From: Azospirillum canadense
Lineage (GTDB): Bacteria; Pseudomonadota; Alphaproteobacteria; Azospirillales; Azospirillaceae
Reading direction: 5' to 3'
Length of the DNA stretch: 64,000 nucleotides
NCBI RefSeq assembly: GCF_025961225.1
Contig: NZ_JAOQNG010000002.1
Coordinates: forward strand, 248,001 to 312,000
Under the pieces are notes generated by a model. It made no database searches. It worked only from the letters and a program-made list of their open reading frames with translations, and was not told where the DNA came from. Shown here piece by piece: positions 1-8,780 of this stretch (its first letter is position 1; every line of letters starts with the position of its first letter). A program made the translations under genes and the position numbers.

Positions 1-849
1 GTCCAGGAGGTGCAGCCGGACGAGATCTACAACCTTGCCGCACAAAGCCACGTGCAGGTGAGCTTCGAGACGCCGGAATACACGGCCAACGCCGACGGGA
101 TCGGCACGTTGCGCCTGTTGGAGGCCATCCGCATCCTCGGCATGGAGGAACGGACGCGCTTTTATCAAGCCTCCACGTCCGAACTCTACGGCAAAGTGCA
201 GGAGACGCCACAGCGCGAGACGACGCCCTTCTATCCGCGCAGCCCTTATGCGGCGGCGAAGCTCTACGCCTATTGGATCACGGTGAACTACCGCGAGGCG
301 TATGGCATGCACGCCTCCAACGGCATCCTGTTCAACCATGAGAGCCCGATCCGCGGCGAGACCTTCGTGACGCGCAAGATCACCCGGGCCGTCGCCGCCA
401 TCCAGCACGGCCTGCAGGATGTGCTCTACCTCGGCAACCTGGACGCCAAGCGCGACTGGGGCCACGCCCGCGATTATGTCGAGGGGATGTGGCGCATGCT
501 CCAGCAGCCGGACGGCGGCGACTACGTCCTGGCCACCGGCGAGGCCCATTCGGTGCGCGAGTTCGTGGAACTGGCCTTCGCCCGCGTCGGGAAGGCCATC
601 GAATGGCGCGGCAAGGGCGTGAACGAGAAGGGATACGACGCGAACACCGGCGCGCCGCTCGTCCGCATCGACGAACGCTATTTCCGGCCAACGGAAGTCG
701 ATCTTCTGCTGGGCGATCCGTCCAAGGCTCACCGGGAGCTTGGCTGGCGGCACAGCACAAGCTTCACGGATCTGGTTAACGAGATGGTGGACGCCGACCT
801 CCACCAGTTTGCGGTCAGCCTGGAATACGCCAAGCACCGGTTCGACTGA
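1..849 (+). CDS. gmd: GDP-mannose 4,6-dehydratase, 3' part
   Basis: Converts GDP-D-mannose to GDP-4-keto-6-deoxy-D-mannose, the cytoplasmic precursor of GDP-fucose, GDP-rhamnose or GDP-perosamine. The frame is open at the window edge, so the N-terminus with the Rossmann glycine motif lies outside; about 282 of the usual 340-370 residues are seen. Family signatures are clear: [13 protein letters not shown], then QASTSELYG, then the SDR catalytic pair in [12 protein letters not shown], the [14 protein letters not shown] segment, and [15 protein letters not shown]. The C-terminus carries the [15 protein letters not shown] segment typical of Gmd. A strong terminator follows 16 bases after the stop, so this gene ends its transcription unit. 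Together with manC at 7084 it supplies GDP-linked sugars to the polysaccharide locus. The identity is seen directly; the final sugar made is not known. Confidence 0.97.
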   Translation, partial: VQEVQPDEIYNLAAQSHVQVSFETPEYTANADGIGTLRLLEAIRILGMEERTRFYQASTSELYGKVQETPQRETTPFYPRSPYAAAKLYAYWITVNYREAYGMHASNGILFNHESPIRGETFVTRKITRAVAAIQHGLQDVLYLGNLDAKRDWGHARDYVEGMWRMLQQPDGGDYVLATGEAHSVREFVELAFARVGKAIEWRGKGVNEKGYDANTGAPLVRIDERYFRPTEVDLLLGDPSKAHRELGWRHSTSFTDLVNEMVDADLHQFAVSLEYAKHRFD

Positions 850-865
850 CGGACGCTGCAACGGC

Positions 866-907
866 ATGCGGGCTGCGGACCGGTTGGTCCGCAGCCCGCA
901 TTTTTTT
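866..907 (+). terminator. Rho-independent terminator after gmd
   Basis: A perfect 16-bp stem (866-881 pairs with 886-901) with a 4-base GGTT loop is followed by a run of seven T (901-907). The stem is GC-rich (atgcgggctgcggacc). It ends the plus-strand gmd transcript. It also lies downstream of the convergent ugd gene, but the T run faces only the plus direction. Confidence 0.95.
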
Positions 908-931
908 GTCCTGCGCCGTCCGCAGTCCCGA

Positions 932-2275
932 TTACGACCGTGATCCGACAGGCTGCGATCCGACCGGCTGCGATGGGCGGCCGATGGAGTTGTAGCTGAA
1001 GCCGGCCTTCGCCATGTCGCCGGGATTGTAGATGTTGCGCAGGTCGATCATGACCGGCCGCTTCAGCAGCTTCTTGACCCGCTTCAGATCCAGCGCGCGG
1101 AACTCGTTCCATTCCGTCAGGATCGCCACGCAGGAGGCGCCGTCGAGCGCGGCGTAGGCGTCCTTGGTCCACTCCACGCCGGGCAGCAGCTTGGCCGCCT
1201 CCTCCATGCCCGCCGGGTCGAAGGCGCGCACGTGGGCGCCGGCCGCCTGCAGCGCCGCGATGATGTCGATGGCCGGGCTGTCGCGCATGTCGTCGGTGTT
1301 GGGCTTGAAGGTGACGCCCAGCACGCCGATGGTCTTGCCGTCCACCAGCCCGCCGCAGGCGGCGATGATGCGCTCGGCCATCTGCTTCTTGCGCTTGGCG
1401 TTGATGTCCACCACCGTCTCGATGATGCGCAGCGGGCTGCCCATCTGCTGCGCCGTGCGGACCAGCGCCAGCGTGTCCTTGGGGAAGCAGGAGCCGCCGT
1501 AGCCCGGGCCCGGGTGCAGGAACTTCTTGCCGATGCGCCCGTCCAGCCCGATGCCGCGGGCGACGTCGTGCACGTCCGCCCCGACCTTCTCGCACAGGTC
1601 GGCGATCTCGTTGATGAAGGTGATCTTGGCCGCCAGGAAGGTGTTGGCCGCGTACTTCGTCAGTTCCGCCGTCTCCAGCGAGGTCACCACGATCGGCGTC
1701 TCGATCAGGTACAGCGGCCGGTAGAGCCGGCGCATCACCTCGCCCGCGCGTTCGGAGGTGGCGCCGATGACGACGCGGTCGGGGCGCATGAAGTCGCCGA
1801 TGGCCGAGCCCTCGCGCAGGAACTCCGGGTTGGAGGCGACGTCGAAGTCGGCGTTGGGACGGACGCGGCGGATGATCGCCTCGACCTCGCGGCCGGTGCC
1901 GACCGGGACGGTCGACTTGGTGACGACCACGGTGTAGTGGTCGAGGGCGGCGGCGATCTCCTCTGCGGCACCGAAGACGTAGGACAGATCGGCGTGGCCG
2001 TCGCCGCGGCGGGTTGGCGTGCCCACGGCGATGAACACGGCGTCGACGCCCTGCATCGCCTCCTTGAGGTCCATGGTGAAGGACAGGCGCCCCGCGGCGA
2101 CGTTGCGCGCCACCAAGTCGTCCAGCCCCGGTTCGTAGATCGGAATCTCGCCGCGCTTCAGGCGCTCGATCTTGGCGGCGTCCTTGTCAACGCAGCAGAC
2201 GTGAACGCCGAACTCCGAGAAGCAGGCCCCGGACACCAGCCCGACATAGCCCGTACCGATCATCGCAACGCGCAT
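932..2275 (-). CDS. ugd: UDP-glucose 6-dehydrogenase
   Basis: Oxidises UDP-glucose to UDP-glucuronate with two NAD+, in the cytoplasm. The 447-residue length is normal for the family. The NAD-binding motif GTGYVGL is at residues 7-13, the central domain carries the NTFLAAKITFINEIADLCE helix (211-229), and the catalytic cysteine is Cys263 in GPGYGGSCFPKD. I chose the start at 2275 because MRVAMIGTGYVGL is the canonical N-terminus and AAGGGGA stands just upstream; the open frame continues to 2476 but that extension has no family similarity. UDP-glucuronate feeds the decarboxylase at 11506 and possibly glucuronosyl units of the polymer. The gene converges on gmd. Confidence 0.97.
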   Translation of the reverse strand: MRVAMIGTGYVGLVSGACFSEFGVHVCCVDKDAAKIERLKRGEIPIYEPGLDDLVARNVAAGRLSFTMDLKEAMQGVDAVFIAVGTPTRRGDGHADLSYVFGAAEEIAAALDHYTVVVTKSTVPVGTGREVEAIIRRVRPNADFDVASNPEFLREGSAIGDFMRPDRVVIGATSERAGEVMRRLYRPLYLIETPIVVTSLETAELTKYAANTFLAAKITFINEIADLCEKVGADVHDVARGIGLDGRIGKKFLHPGPGYGGSCFPKDTLALVRTAQQMGSPLRIIETVVDINAKRKKQMAERIIAACGGLVDGKTIGVLGVTFKPNTDDMRDSPAIDIIAALQAAGAHVRAFDPAGMEEAAKLLPGVEWTKDAYAALDGASCVAILTEWNEFRALDLKRVKKLLKRPVMIDLRNIYNPGDMAKAGFSYNSIGRPSQPVGSQPVGSRS

Positions 2276-2982
2276 GGAGTCCCCTTTCCTTATTCTACAC
2301 GCGTGTCGCACCAACCCTTCGCCCGCTTGGGACCGGCAGCATCCGGTCACCGACTGGTGTCCGGGGCCGGGGCTGGTGGGAGCGTGCCGCACACCCGTGC
2401 GTTCGTGGTTTCCGCGCAGCGGTCTTTGCGCAAGCAGCGTGCTGACCGGGCTGTGCCGCTGGGGCCGCGCCGCCACACGTCCAGGCGGCCGGCCGATGAA
2501 GGATGGCCAATGACATGTGAGCTGAAGTTTTGCACGGCGCCAACCGAACGGAGAAGTCGTCCAGAGGTCCTAATTACATTCCGACAATGATTTACTGCAT
2601 GGAATTACTTCAGCGACCATGTACGGCATAGGGATGCTACGCATTTTTTGTGAATTGCCGGGCCGATGTCCCGGTTCCATCGCAACGACCGGGGCGCGCA
2701 TCCTCCCTTCGGAGGAGGCCGGTCATCCGTGTTCATGATGCGCAATGCGTATTCGAACAAAGTGAGGAATGGCGCCGCGTCGGTTGCTGGCTGAAACTTG
2801 CAAACACTGAGGTTCGGCCGCGGCTTGTAGTTACGGGCCAGGATGCACGAAACGCCGAAGTGGGCGTTCATCCGCGTCGTTTCGTGTTCCGGAGCATCCA
2901 AAAGCAGCCATGGGCCACGTCGTTCGGGTGCCACTTTGTTCGAGTGAACGTGCGGCGGCGATCCCTTCCATAAGGAATCACC
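2276..2982. other. Divergent intergenic region, ugd / glycosyltransferase
   Basis: About 700 bases between the divergent start codons of ugd and the 2983 glycosyltransferase. Short open frames occur but none has a convincing ribosome site or recognisable protein. The middle (about 2560-2650) is richer in A+T than the coding DNA and probably holds the promoters of both directions. A small hairpin tcctcc-cttc-ggagga stands at 2701-2716. No specific regulator site is recognised. Confidence 0.4.
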
Positions 2983-4203
2983 ATGAAAGTCCTGATCTTT
3001 GCCCATCGCCTGGAAATCGGGGGCACGCAGTTCAACGCCATCGAACTCGGGGCGACCTTGCGGGACCAGCACGGCTTCGACGTCCTTCTGTGGGCCACGC
3101 CGGGACCGATGCTGTCGCTGGTCGAGCGGAAGGGCCTGCGCTATGTGGCGGCCCCGGACGCCCGGCTGCATCCCTCGCCGATGCGGATGCAGGCGCTTCG
3201 CGCCTTGGTGCGGCAGGAAAAGCCGGACCTGATTCATGCCTGGGATTGGTGGCAGGGGCTGGAGGCCTATTACGCGACCCACCTGCCCATGCGGGTGCCG
3301 TTGCTCGTCACCGACATGATGTTCGATTTCACCCGGGTGCTTCCCAAGGCGGTGCCGACCACCTTCGGGACACCGCAACTGGTCGAGCGGGCTGCGAAGG
3401 CGGGTTGGAAGCGCCCCGAACTTCTGCTGCCGCCGGTGGACGTGGTCCAGAATGCGCCCGACGCGGTGGACGCCCGCCCGTTCAGGGAACAGTTCGGGGT
3501 GCGCGACGACGAGATCACGCTGGTCACCGTGTCGCGCCTGGCCGAGTTCATGAAGGCCGACGGGATCATACGCACGGTCGAGGCCGTCCGCCGGCTTGGC
3601 CGGGATTTGCCCTTGAAAGCGCTGATCGTCGGCGACGGCGCGGCGCGTCCCCGGCTCCAGGCCATGGCGGACGAGGTCAACGCGGAGCTGGGGCGTGCCG
3701 CCGTCGTGTTGACCGGACCGCTGAACGATCCGAGGCCGGCCTACGCGGCCGCGGACATCGTCATCGGCATGAGCGGATCGGTCATGAGGGCCATGGCCTT
3801 CGGCAAGCCGGTGATCATCCAGGGGTGGCGCGGGTTCGCCGCGTTCTTTTCGCCGGACACCGCCTCCACCTTCCATTACACCGGAATGTATGGAACCGGC
3901 GATGGCGATCCGTCAAACCAGCGTCTCTCGGACGCGATCCGCCAGCTTGCGGGTGATGCGTCGCTGCGCGCCGAACTGGGGCTATTCGGTCGGGACTTCA
4001 TCCTGCAGAACCACGCCCTCGACGTCGTGGCTCCGCGCCTGGCCCAATTCTGCCGGTCCGCGTGCGACGAGGCTCCGCGCCTGCCCGTGATCGCCAAGGA
4101 TGCCTTGCGCACCGCGATGATTTACTGCCGGGAACGGCGATTTCTCACCCCGTCGCGCGACCTCCTCCCCACCGATCGCAAACCGCTCTGGAAACTTTCT
4201 TGA
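2983..4203 (+). CDS. Glycosyltransferase, GT4-like
   Basis: A 406-residue predicted GT-B glycosyltransferase that would transfer a sugar from a nucleotide donor to a lipid-linked oligosaccharide at the inner membrane. The N-terminal half starts MKVLIFAHRLEIGGTQFNAIEL, with the glycine-rich acceptor-side motif IGGTQ typical of GT4 enzymes. The C-terminal half has VTVSRLAEFMKADGIIRTVE, then LIVGDGAARPRLQ, and a nucleotide-sugar site region around ADIVIGMSGSVMRAMAFGKPVI. The usual E-x7-E motif is not clear, so the exact family is uncertain. AAGGAA stands about 7 bases before the ATG. Donor and acceptor cannot be told from the sequence. It lies upstream of the flippase in the same direction. Confidence 0.85.
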   Translation: MKVLIFAHRLEIGGTQFNAIELGATLRDQHGFDVLLWATPGPMLSLVERKGLRYVAAPDARLHPSPMRMQALRALVRQEKPDLIHAWDWWQGLEAYYATHLPMRVPLLVTDMMFDFTRVLPKAVPTTFGTPQLVERAAKAGWKRPELLLPPVDVVQNAPDAVDARPFREQFGVRDDEITLVTVSRLAEFMKADGIIRTVEAVRRLGRDLPLKALIVGDGAARPRLQAMADEVNAELGRAAVVLTGPLNDPRPAYAAADIVIGMSGSVMRAMAFGKPVIIQGWRGFAAFFSPDTASTFHYTGMYGTGDGDPSNQRLSDAIRQLAGDASLRAELGLFGRDFILQNHALDVVAPRLAQFCRSACDEAPRLPVIAKDALRTAMIYCRERRFLTPSRDLLPTDRKPLWKLS

Positions 4204-4427
4204 GCCCTGGGTGAGGGCCCTGGGCGTCGGTCCAGGCCGATCGGTGGCCGGTTGCCATTGCCATGGAGGGTCCGTTGAACTGGAGGTGGAACGACGCGGG
4301 GATCAGGCGTCGAGCGCTGTTCCTTCGATCCCCACGGATGCCATGGCGCCGCCCGCCCCAGGGACGCACCGCGTTCGGGGAGCAGGCCGACGGCGAAGGG
4401 GCGGTCACCGGCGTTTCCGCCTCGGCC

Positions 4428-5915
4428 ATGCCGCATCACGCCGTGGCGGACGTCTCCACCAGCGAGATCAGGACGCGGTCCGTCCATGGAAGCGGCTTCG
4501 TGCTCGCGCTCCAGATGGTGCGGCTTTTCGTCCGGCTCGGTTCGATGGTGATCATCGCGCGCCTCCTGTCACCGGCCGATTTCGGCCTGGTGGCTATGGT
4601 CCTTCCGGTGGTCGCGTTCGCCAGTGCCTTTCAGGAGCTTGGGCTGGGGGCGGCGACCGTGCAGAAGGCGTCCGTGACCTTCCAACAAATCAGCACCCTG
4701 TTCTGGATCAACGCCGCGGCCAGCGGCGTGCTTGCCGCGCTCCTGGCCGTCGGCGCGCCTTACGTCGCGGCCTTTTACGGCAACGGGCAACTGACCGACA
4801 TCACCATCGCCTTCGCCGGAATTTTGCTCGTCAGCGGCCTGGCCGCCCAGCATCTTGCACTGTTCCGGCGGCAGATGCGGTTCGTCGCCCTGTCCTTCAT
4901 CGATTCCGCTGCGATGGTGACGGGCGTGGCCCTTGGGCTTCTGGCTGCTTGGTTCGGTGCCGGCTTTTGGGCGCTGGTCGTCATGAACGGGATGGAAGCG
5001 GCCCTTCGATTCATCCTGCTGTGGATCGTCAGCGGGTGGACGCCCGGCCGCCCCGGAAACTGGCGCGGCGTGGCGCCCATGGTCGCCTTCGGCGGCAACA
5101 TGGTTGCCTCCACGGTCATCTTCTACGTTGTCCGGCACCTGGACAACATTCTGATCGGCAAATACTGGGGCGACATTGCCCTGGGGCTGTACAGCCGGGC
5201 CTACAATCTGGTGCTGCTGCCCATCGCCAACATCACCGATCCAGTCAGCGGCATCGTCATCGCCGCGCTGAGCCGCCTGCAAAACGATCCGGACCAGTAC
5301 CGCGCCTATTTTCTGCGCGCCGTCTGTCTGACAGCGAGCCTTGGCATGCCCGTCGCCGTGTTCTGCATCGTCGAGGCCGAACTCGTCATCGGCATCGTGT
5401 TCGGGAAGCAGTGGCACGACGCCGTACCGATCTACACCGCGCTCGGCCCTGTCGCGATCGCCGCCACGTTCAATTCCTCCACCTACTGGGTATACGCCAG
5501 CCTGGGGAGGGCGGAACGGCAGCTCCGCTGGGCGGTGATCGCCAGTTCGACCTTCGCCCTGTCTTTCGTTCTCGGCCTTCCCTATGGGCCGATCGGCGTC
5601 GGCATCGCCTACAGCGGCGCCTTCTGCCTGCTCCAGCTGCCGAGCCTCGCCTACTGCTTCCGCGGGACGCCGATCCGGCTGAGGGACTTCCTGCTCATGG
5701 TCAGCGTTCCGGGCTTGGCGTCACTGGCGGCATCGGGTGCAACGCTGGTGGCACACCGGATGACGACCGTCGAGAGTCCGATCGCCGCGCTGGGAATAGC
5801 CGGCACGGTCTTCTCCGCCACCTACGGCGCGGCGTATCTCGCCCACCCCATCGGGCGGCAAAACCTGCAGCATATCCGAGGCATTCTGGAGGAGTTGAAA
5901 AGCCGCGTTCGCTGA
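4428..5915 (+). CDS. Wzx-like polysaccharide flippase (MOP superfamily)
   Basis: Predicted inner-membrane protein that flips undecaprenyl-linked repeat units to the periplasm. The roughly 495-residue product has 12-14 hydrophobic segments and the WzxC-type signature near the start, IARLLSPADFGLVAM followed by AFQELGLGAATVQK. It also has YWGDIALGLYSRAYNLVLLP in mid-protein, a hallmark of the lipopolysaccharide biosynthesis branch of COG2244. Start choice is weak: in-frame ATGs at 4263, 4338 and 4428 all lack a good ribosome site, and I favour 4428 because the longer forms add a low-complexity arginine/proline-rich leader. It belongs functionally with the polymerase at 27200 and the Wzc-like kinase at 22392. 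Confidence 0.9.
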   Translation: MPHHAVADVSTSEIRTRSVHGSGFVLALQMVRLFVRLGSMVIIARLLSPADFGLVAMVLPVVAFASAFQELGLGAATVQKASVTFQQISTLFWINAAASGVLAALLAVGAPYVAAFYGNGQLTDITIAFAGILLVSGLAAQHLALFRRQMRFVALSFIDSAAMVTGVALGLLAAWFGAGFWALVVMNGMEAALRFILLWIVSGWTPGRPGNWRGVAPMVAFGGNMVASTVIFYVVRHLDNILIGKYWGDIALGLYSRAYNLVLLPIANITDPVSGIVIAALSRLQNDPDQYRAYFLRAVCLTASLGMPVAVFCIVEAELVIGIVFGKQWHDAVPIYTALGPVAIAATFNSSTYWVYASLGRAERQLRWAVIASSTFALSFVLGLPYGPIGVGIAYSGAFCLLQLPSLAYCFRGTPIRLRDFLLMVSVPGLASLAASGATLVAHRMTTVESPIAALGIAGTVFSATYGAAYLAHPIGRQNLQHIRGILEELKSRVR

Positions 5916-5948
5916 CGGGCCGGTGCGGACGTGCTTCGGACGCAGTTC

Positions 5949-5970
5949 AAAGCGGATCGCAATCCGCTTT
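5949..5970 (+). repeat. Palindromic hairpin aaagcggat / atccgcttt
   Basis: A perfect 9-bp stem (5949-5957 with 5962-5970) and a 4-base loop, located 34 bases after the flippase stop. No T run follows. It has the same format as the two hairpins at 14761 and 14853 (outer AAAGCG...CGCTTT, 4-base loop), so it may be one member of a small dispersed palindrome family that doubles as a transcript end. Confidence 0.6.
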
Positions 5971-6010
5971 AAGCGGTACGCAGAAACTACCACCCGGTAT
6001 CGACCATCCT

Positions 6011-6031
6011 GCAAATTGGCAATTTGCCAAT
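6011..6031. promoter_or_regulatory. Overlapping inverted repeats, possible operator
   Basis: Two 7-bp inverted repeats overlap here: gcaaatt-ggc-aatttgc (6011-6027) and attggca-att-tgccaat (6015-6031). Such nested symmetry in an AT-rich intergenic region about 310 bases before the LuxR-type gene is typical of a protein-binding site. The regulator is unknown. Confidence 0.35.
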
Positions 6032-6337
6032 AGCTATATATTGCGATAGCGTTTTCAAATATAATTACGAAAGCCGTGCCATCCGGCGTTTAAAAAATAG
6101 CCATTACCGAGGACTTGCATCGACTGAAATTTTGGTCATCAGCACGATTTATGAAATGGTGGAAGCGCCCAGCGATTATCGGCGTCCGATGTTAGCCCAA
6201 ATCCCGCAGAGGTTCAGTCTCAAGAACCATTGCTACACCGGCCAGGTCTCCGGCGAACGTCAAGCAACCGCAATCACCGGCCTTTGATGTGACCCCAGCT
6301 TGACAACGGATATGCACGCCAAAGGAGGAATGCAGAA

Positions 6338-7042
6338 ATGATGGAGAGTCAGGCGCCGCAATCGAAACTTACAATCATGTTCGTTGACGAAAATAGTCTG
6401 ACGCGTGATTGCTTTTCCTTGAGCATGAGTGTGCTGGACCGGGGCATTACGGTGCATGCCGTGCCGGCAATGGCGGACGCTCGCCAACTGGCCGGGCAGA
6501 TTCCCCATGTCGACGCCATTCTCTGCAACTTCGGATCGAATAGGGATATCAAGCCGGCCATCCCGCAGGCCGTCCAGGAAACCGCGGCGGCCTTTCAGGG
6601 TGTTCCGCTCATCGTCGTGTCCGATTCCGATGACATCGCGACGATCCTCGAATGCCTCCGCATGGGGGTACGCGGCTACATCGTGTCGAGCCTTGGCCTT
6701 GGCGTGGCGCTTGAGGCCATCCGCCTCGTGGTGGCCGGCGGAACCTTCATCCCGGCCAGTTCCCTGAGCAAATTAGCGCCGATGCAGACCGGGAACGCCC
6801 CGGTCGGTCCTGCGGACGTGGACGGAATTGGTGGGCTCACCCCGCGCGAGATGGCCGTCCTCAACTGCCTGCGCGAGGGAAAGTCGAACAAGATCATCGC
6901 CTACAAGTTGGGCATGTGCGAGAACACCGCCAAAGCGCATGTGCGCAATGTCCTGAAGAAGCTGGGCGCGACCAACCGGACCGAGGCCGTCTACCTGGCC
7001 CATACCCGGCTTTCCAGTCCCTCGAACGCCGCCAACGGATGA
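6338..7042 (+). CDS. LuxR-type regulator with degenerate receiver
   Basis: A 234-residue transcription factor of NarL/FixJ layout: receiver-like domain (about 10-130), then a LuxR helix-turn-helix starting GLTPREMAVLNCLREGKSNK, with KIIAYKLGMCENTAKAHVRN as the recognition region. The receiver keeps an acidic pair (FVDEN, residues 16-17 region) but the phosphoacceptor position is Asn64 (ILCNFGS) and the conserved lysine is replaced in RGYIVSS. It is therefore unlikely to be controlled by ordinary phosphorylation. AAGGAGG stands 9 bases before the ATG. It sits between the flippase and manC, so control of polysaccharide genes is a fair inference. Closest paralogue in the window is at 35636. Confidence 0.92.
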   Translation: MMESQAPQSKLTIMFVDENSLTRDCFSLSMSVLDRGITVHAVPAMADARQLAGQIPHVDAILCNFGSNRDIKPAIPQAVQETAAAFQGVPLIVVSDSDDIATILECLRMGVRGYIVSSLGLGVALEAIRLVVAGGTFIPASSLSKLAPMQTGNAPVGPADVDGIGGLTPREMAVLNCLREGKSNKIIAYKLGMCENTAKAHVRNVLKKLGATNRTEAVYLAHTRLSSPSNAANG

Positions 7043-7083
7043 TTGGCCCGCGCTGAACCCCGCGCTCAACAAGGAGTTGGCCC

Positions 7084-8508
7084 ATGGACAAGCGCATCGT
7101 CCCCGTACTGCTGTCGGGCGGAGCCGGCGTTCGCCTCTGGCCGATGTCGCGCGAACTGTACCCGAAGCAGTTCCTCAAGCTCTGCTCGGACAAGTCGCTG
7201 CTGCAGGAAACGGCCCTGCGCGTGGCCGACCGCGAACGCTACGCCGCGCCCATCGTCGTCTGCAATCACGAGCACCGGTTCATCATCGCGGAGCAGATGC
7301 GCGAGATCGGCGTGCAGCCGGACGCCGTCATCCTGGAACCGCACGCGCGCAACACGGCGGCCGCCTGTGCCGTCGGCGCCCTGCGCGCGCTGGCCGTCAA
7401 CCCGGATGCGCTGATCCTCGTTCTTCCGGCCGACCACACGATCGGCAATCTTGCCGCCTTCTCGCAGGCGATCGACCGCGCGGCCGAGGCGGCGTCCGCC
7501 GGCCATCTGGTGACCTTCGGCATCGCTCCGACCGGGCCGGAGACCGGGTACGGCTACATCCGTCGCGGATCGCCCCTGCGGAACCAGCCGGACGTGCACC
7601 ACGTCGTTTCCTTCACCGAAAAGCCGGAACGCGCGGTGGCGGAGCGGTACCTCGCGGAAGGCTCCTACAGCTGGAACAGCGGCATGTTCCTGTTGCCGGC
7701 CTCCACACTGGTCGACGAGTTGGCCCGATACGCTCCCACCGTCCTCAACGCGGCCCGCGCCTCGCTCGACCGCGGGCGGACGGACCTCGATTTCTATCGC
7801 CTGGACGCCGACTCCTTCGCGCAGGCACCGTCCATTTCCATCGATCACGCGGTGATGGAGCAGACCGACAAGGCGGTGGAGGTGCCCTGCGACATCGACT
7901 GGGCGGACGTGGGCAGCTGGGCGTCGCTCTGGCAGGTCGGATCGAAGGACCGGGACGGCAACGTCACGCATGGCGACGCGCTCACCTTCGGCGCCCGCGA
8001 TTGCTACGTTCGCAGCGAGGGACCGCTGACCGCCGTTCTCGGCGTCGACAACGTCATCGTGGTCAACACCGGAGACGCCGTGCTGGTCGCCGCGCGCGAC
8101 GAGGTGCGGAACATCAAGGCCGTGGTGGAGCATCTGCAACGCGCCGGTCGGACGGAACCGACCACCCATCGCCTCGTGCATCGGCCGTGGGGAAGCTTCC
8201 AGTCGATCCACGCCGGCGAACGCTTCCAGGTCAAATGCCTGACCGTCAACCCGGGAGCACGCCTGTCGCTTCAAAAGCACTATCACCGGGCAGAGCACTG
8301 GGTCGTGGTGAAAGGAACGGCGTTGGTCACGCGCGATCACGAGGAGCGGCTCGTCTATGAGAACGAGTCCGTCTACCTGCCCATGGGGTCCGTCCACAGG
8401 CTGGAGAACCCGGGCAAGGTGCCCTTGCATTTGATCGAGGTCCAATCCGGTTCCTACCTCGGCGAGGATGACATCGTCCGCATGGAGGATACTTACGGCC
8501 GGAATTAG
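7084..8508 (+). CDS. manC: Mannose-1-phosphate guanylyltransferase / mannose-6-phosphate isomerase
   Basis: Bifunctional type II enzyme (474 residues) making GDP-mannose from mannose-1-phosphate, with a C-terminal cupin able to isomerise fructose-6-phosphate to mannose-6-phosphate. The pyrophosphorylase signature LLSGGAGVRLWPMSRELYPKQF is near the N-terminus, FTEKPERAVAERYL in mid-domain and WNSGMFLLP further on. The isomerase part has HRPWGSFQSI, then KCLTVNPGARLSLQKHYHRAEHWVVV with the metal-binding histidines. AAGGAG lies 7 bases before the ATG. It provides substrate to Gmd (gene at 1) and to mannosyltransferases of the locus. It is a single-gene unit closed by the terminator at 8551. Confidence 0.97.
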   Translation: MDKRIVPVLLSGGAGVRLWPMSRELYPKQFLKLCSDKSLLQETALRVADRERYAAPIVVCNHEHRFIIAEQMREIGVQPDAVILEPHARNTAAACAVGALRALAVNPDALILVLPADHTIGNLAAFSQAIDRAAEAASAGHLVTFGIAPTGPETGYGYIRRGSPLRNQPDVHHVVSFTEKPERAVAERYLAEGSYSWNSGMFLLPASTLVDELARYAPTVLNAARASLDRGRTDLDFYRLDADSFAQAPSISIDHAVMEQTDKAVEVPCDIDWADVGSWASLWQVGSKDRDGNVTHGDALTFGARDCYVRSEGPLTAVLGVDNVIVVNTGDAVLVAARDEVRNIKAVVEHLQRAGRTEPTTHRLVHRPWGSFQSIHAGERFQVKCLTVNPGARLSLQKHYHRAEHWVVVKGTALVTRDHEERLVYENESVYLPMGSVHRLENPGKVPLHLIEVQSGSYLGEDDIVRMEDTYGRN

Positions 8509-8550
8509 AGACCGGGAATTAGAGTCCCGAAATCAGAGTCATTGCCGGCG

Positions 8551-8586
8551 CAACGGATGCGGCTGCATCCGCTGTGCCTTTTTTTT
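8551..8586 (+). terminator. Terminator after manC
   Basis: Stem cggatgc (8554-8560) pairs with gcatccg (8565-8571) around a GGCT loop, followed after a short GC-rich spacer by eight T (8579-8586). It stands about 45 bases after the manC stop. Confidence 0.85.
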
Positions 8587-8780
8587 ATCCGCGCCCCAGG
8601 ATCGACGTCCAAATGACCATACTCTTTTCGAAGGATCGTGACGTTCCACCATGACCCACCATGGCGGTATTGCGTCGAATTACTGAATATATTCGCCCCG
8701 GCCGCGGCCCTAACATCGCAAAGCATCGCGGTGTCTTCGCAGGATGCCGCAAACCTCTTTTCTAGAATCCCGGTGTATTC

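Larger units (their letters stand above)
5916..6337. other. AT-rich intergenic region before LuxR-type regulator
   Basis: A 420-base gap. It holds the hairpin at 5949-5970 just after the flippase, then a stretch clearly richer in A+T (about 5990-6190) unlike the surrounding coding DNA, with overlapping inverted repeats at 6011-6031. A short open frame at 6024-6287 has no recognisable product. The far end carries a strong AAGGAGG ribosome site (6322-6328) for the regulator at 6338. The region is a plausible regulated promoter. Confidence 0.5.

Noticed and set aside
1232..2590. 452-codon plus-strand open frame antisense to ugd
   Set aside because: Reads as His/Asp/Val/Gly-rich repetitive protein with no family pattern; it is the usual antisense open frame of a high-GC gene, and ugd is certain.
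2650..2973. 107-codon open frame upstream of the 2983 glycosyltransferase
   Set aside because: Arg-rich composition without motifs and ending just before the next gene; likely chance.
6024..6287. 87-codon open frame in the AT-rich intergenic region
   Set aside because: No ribosome site at the start and no recognisable sequence; the region looks regulatory.
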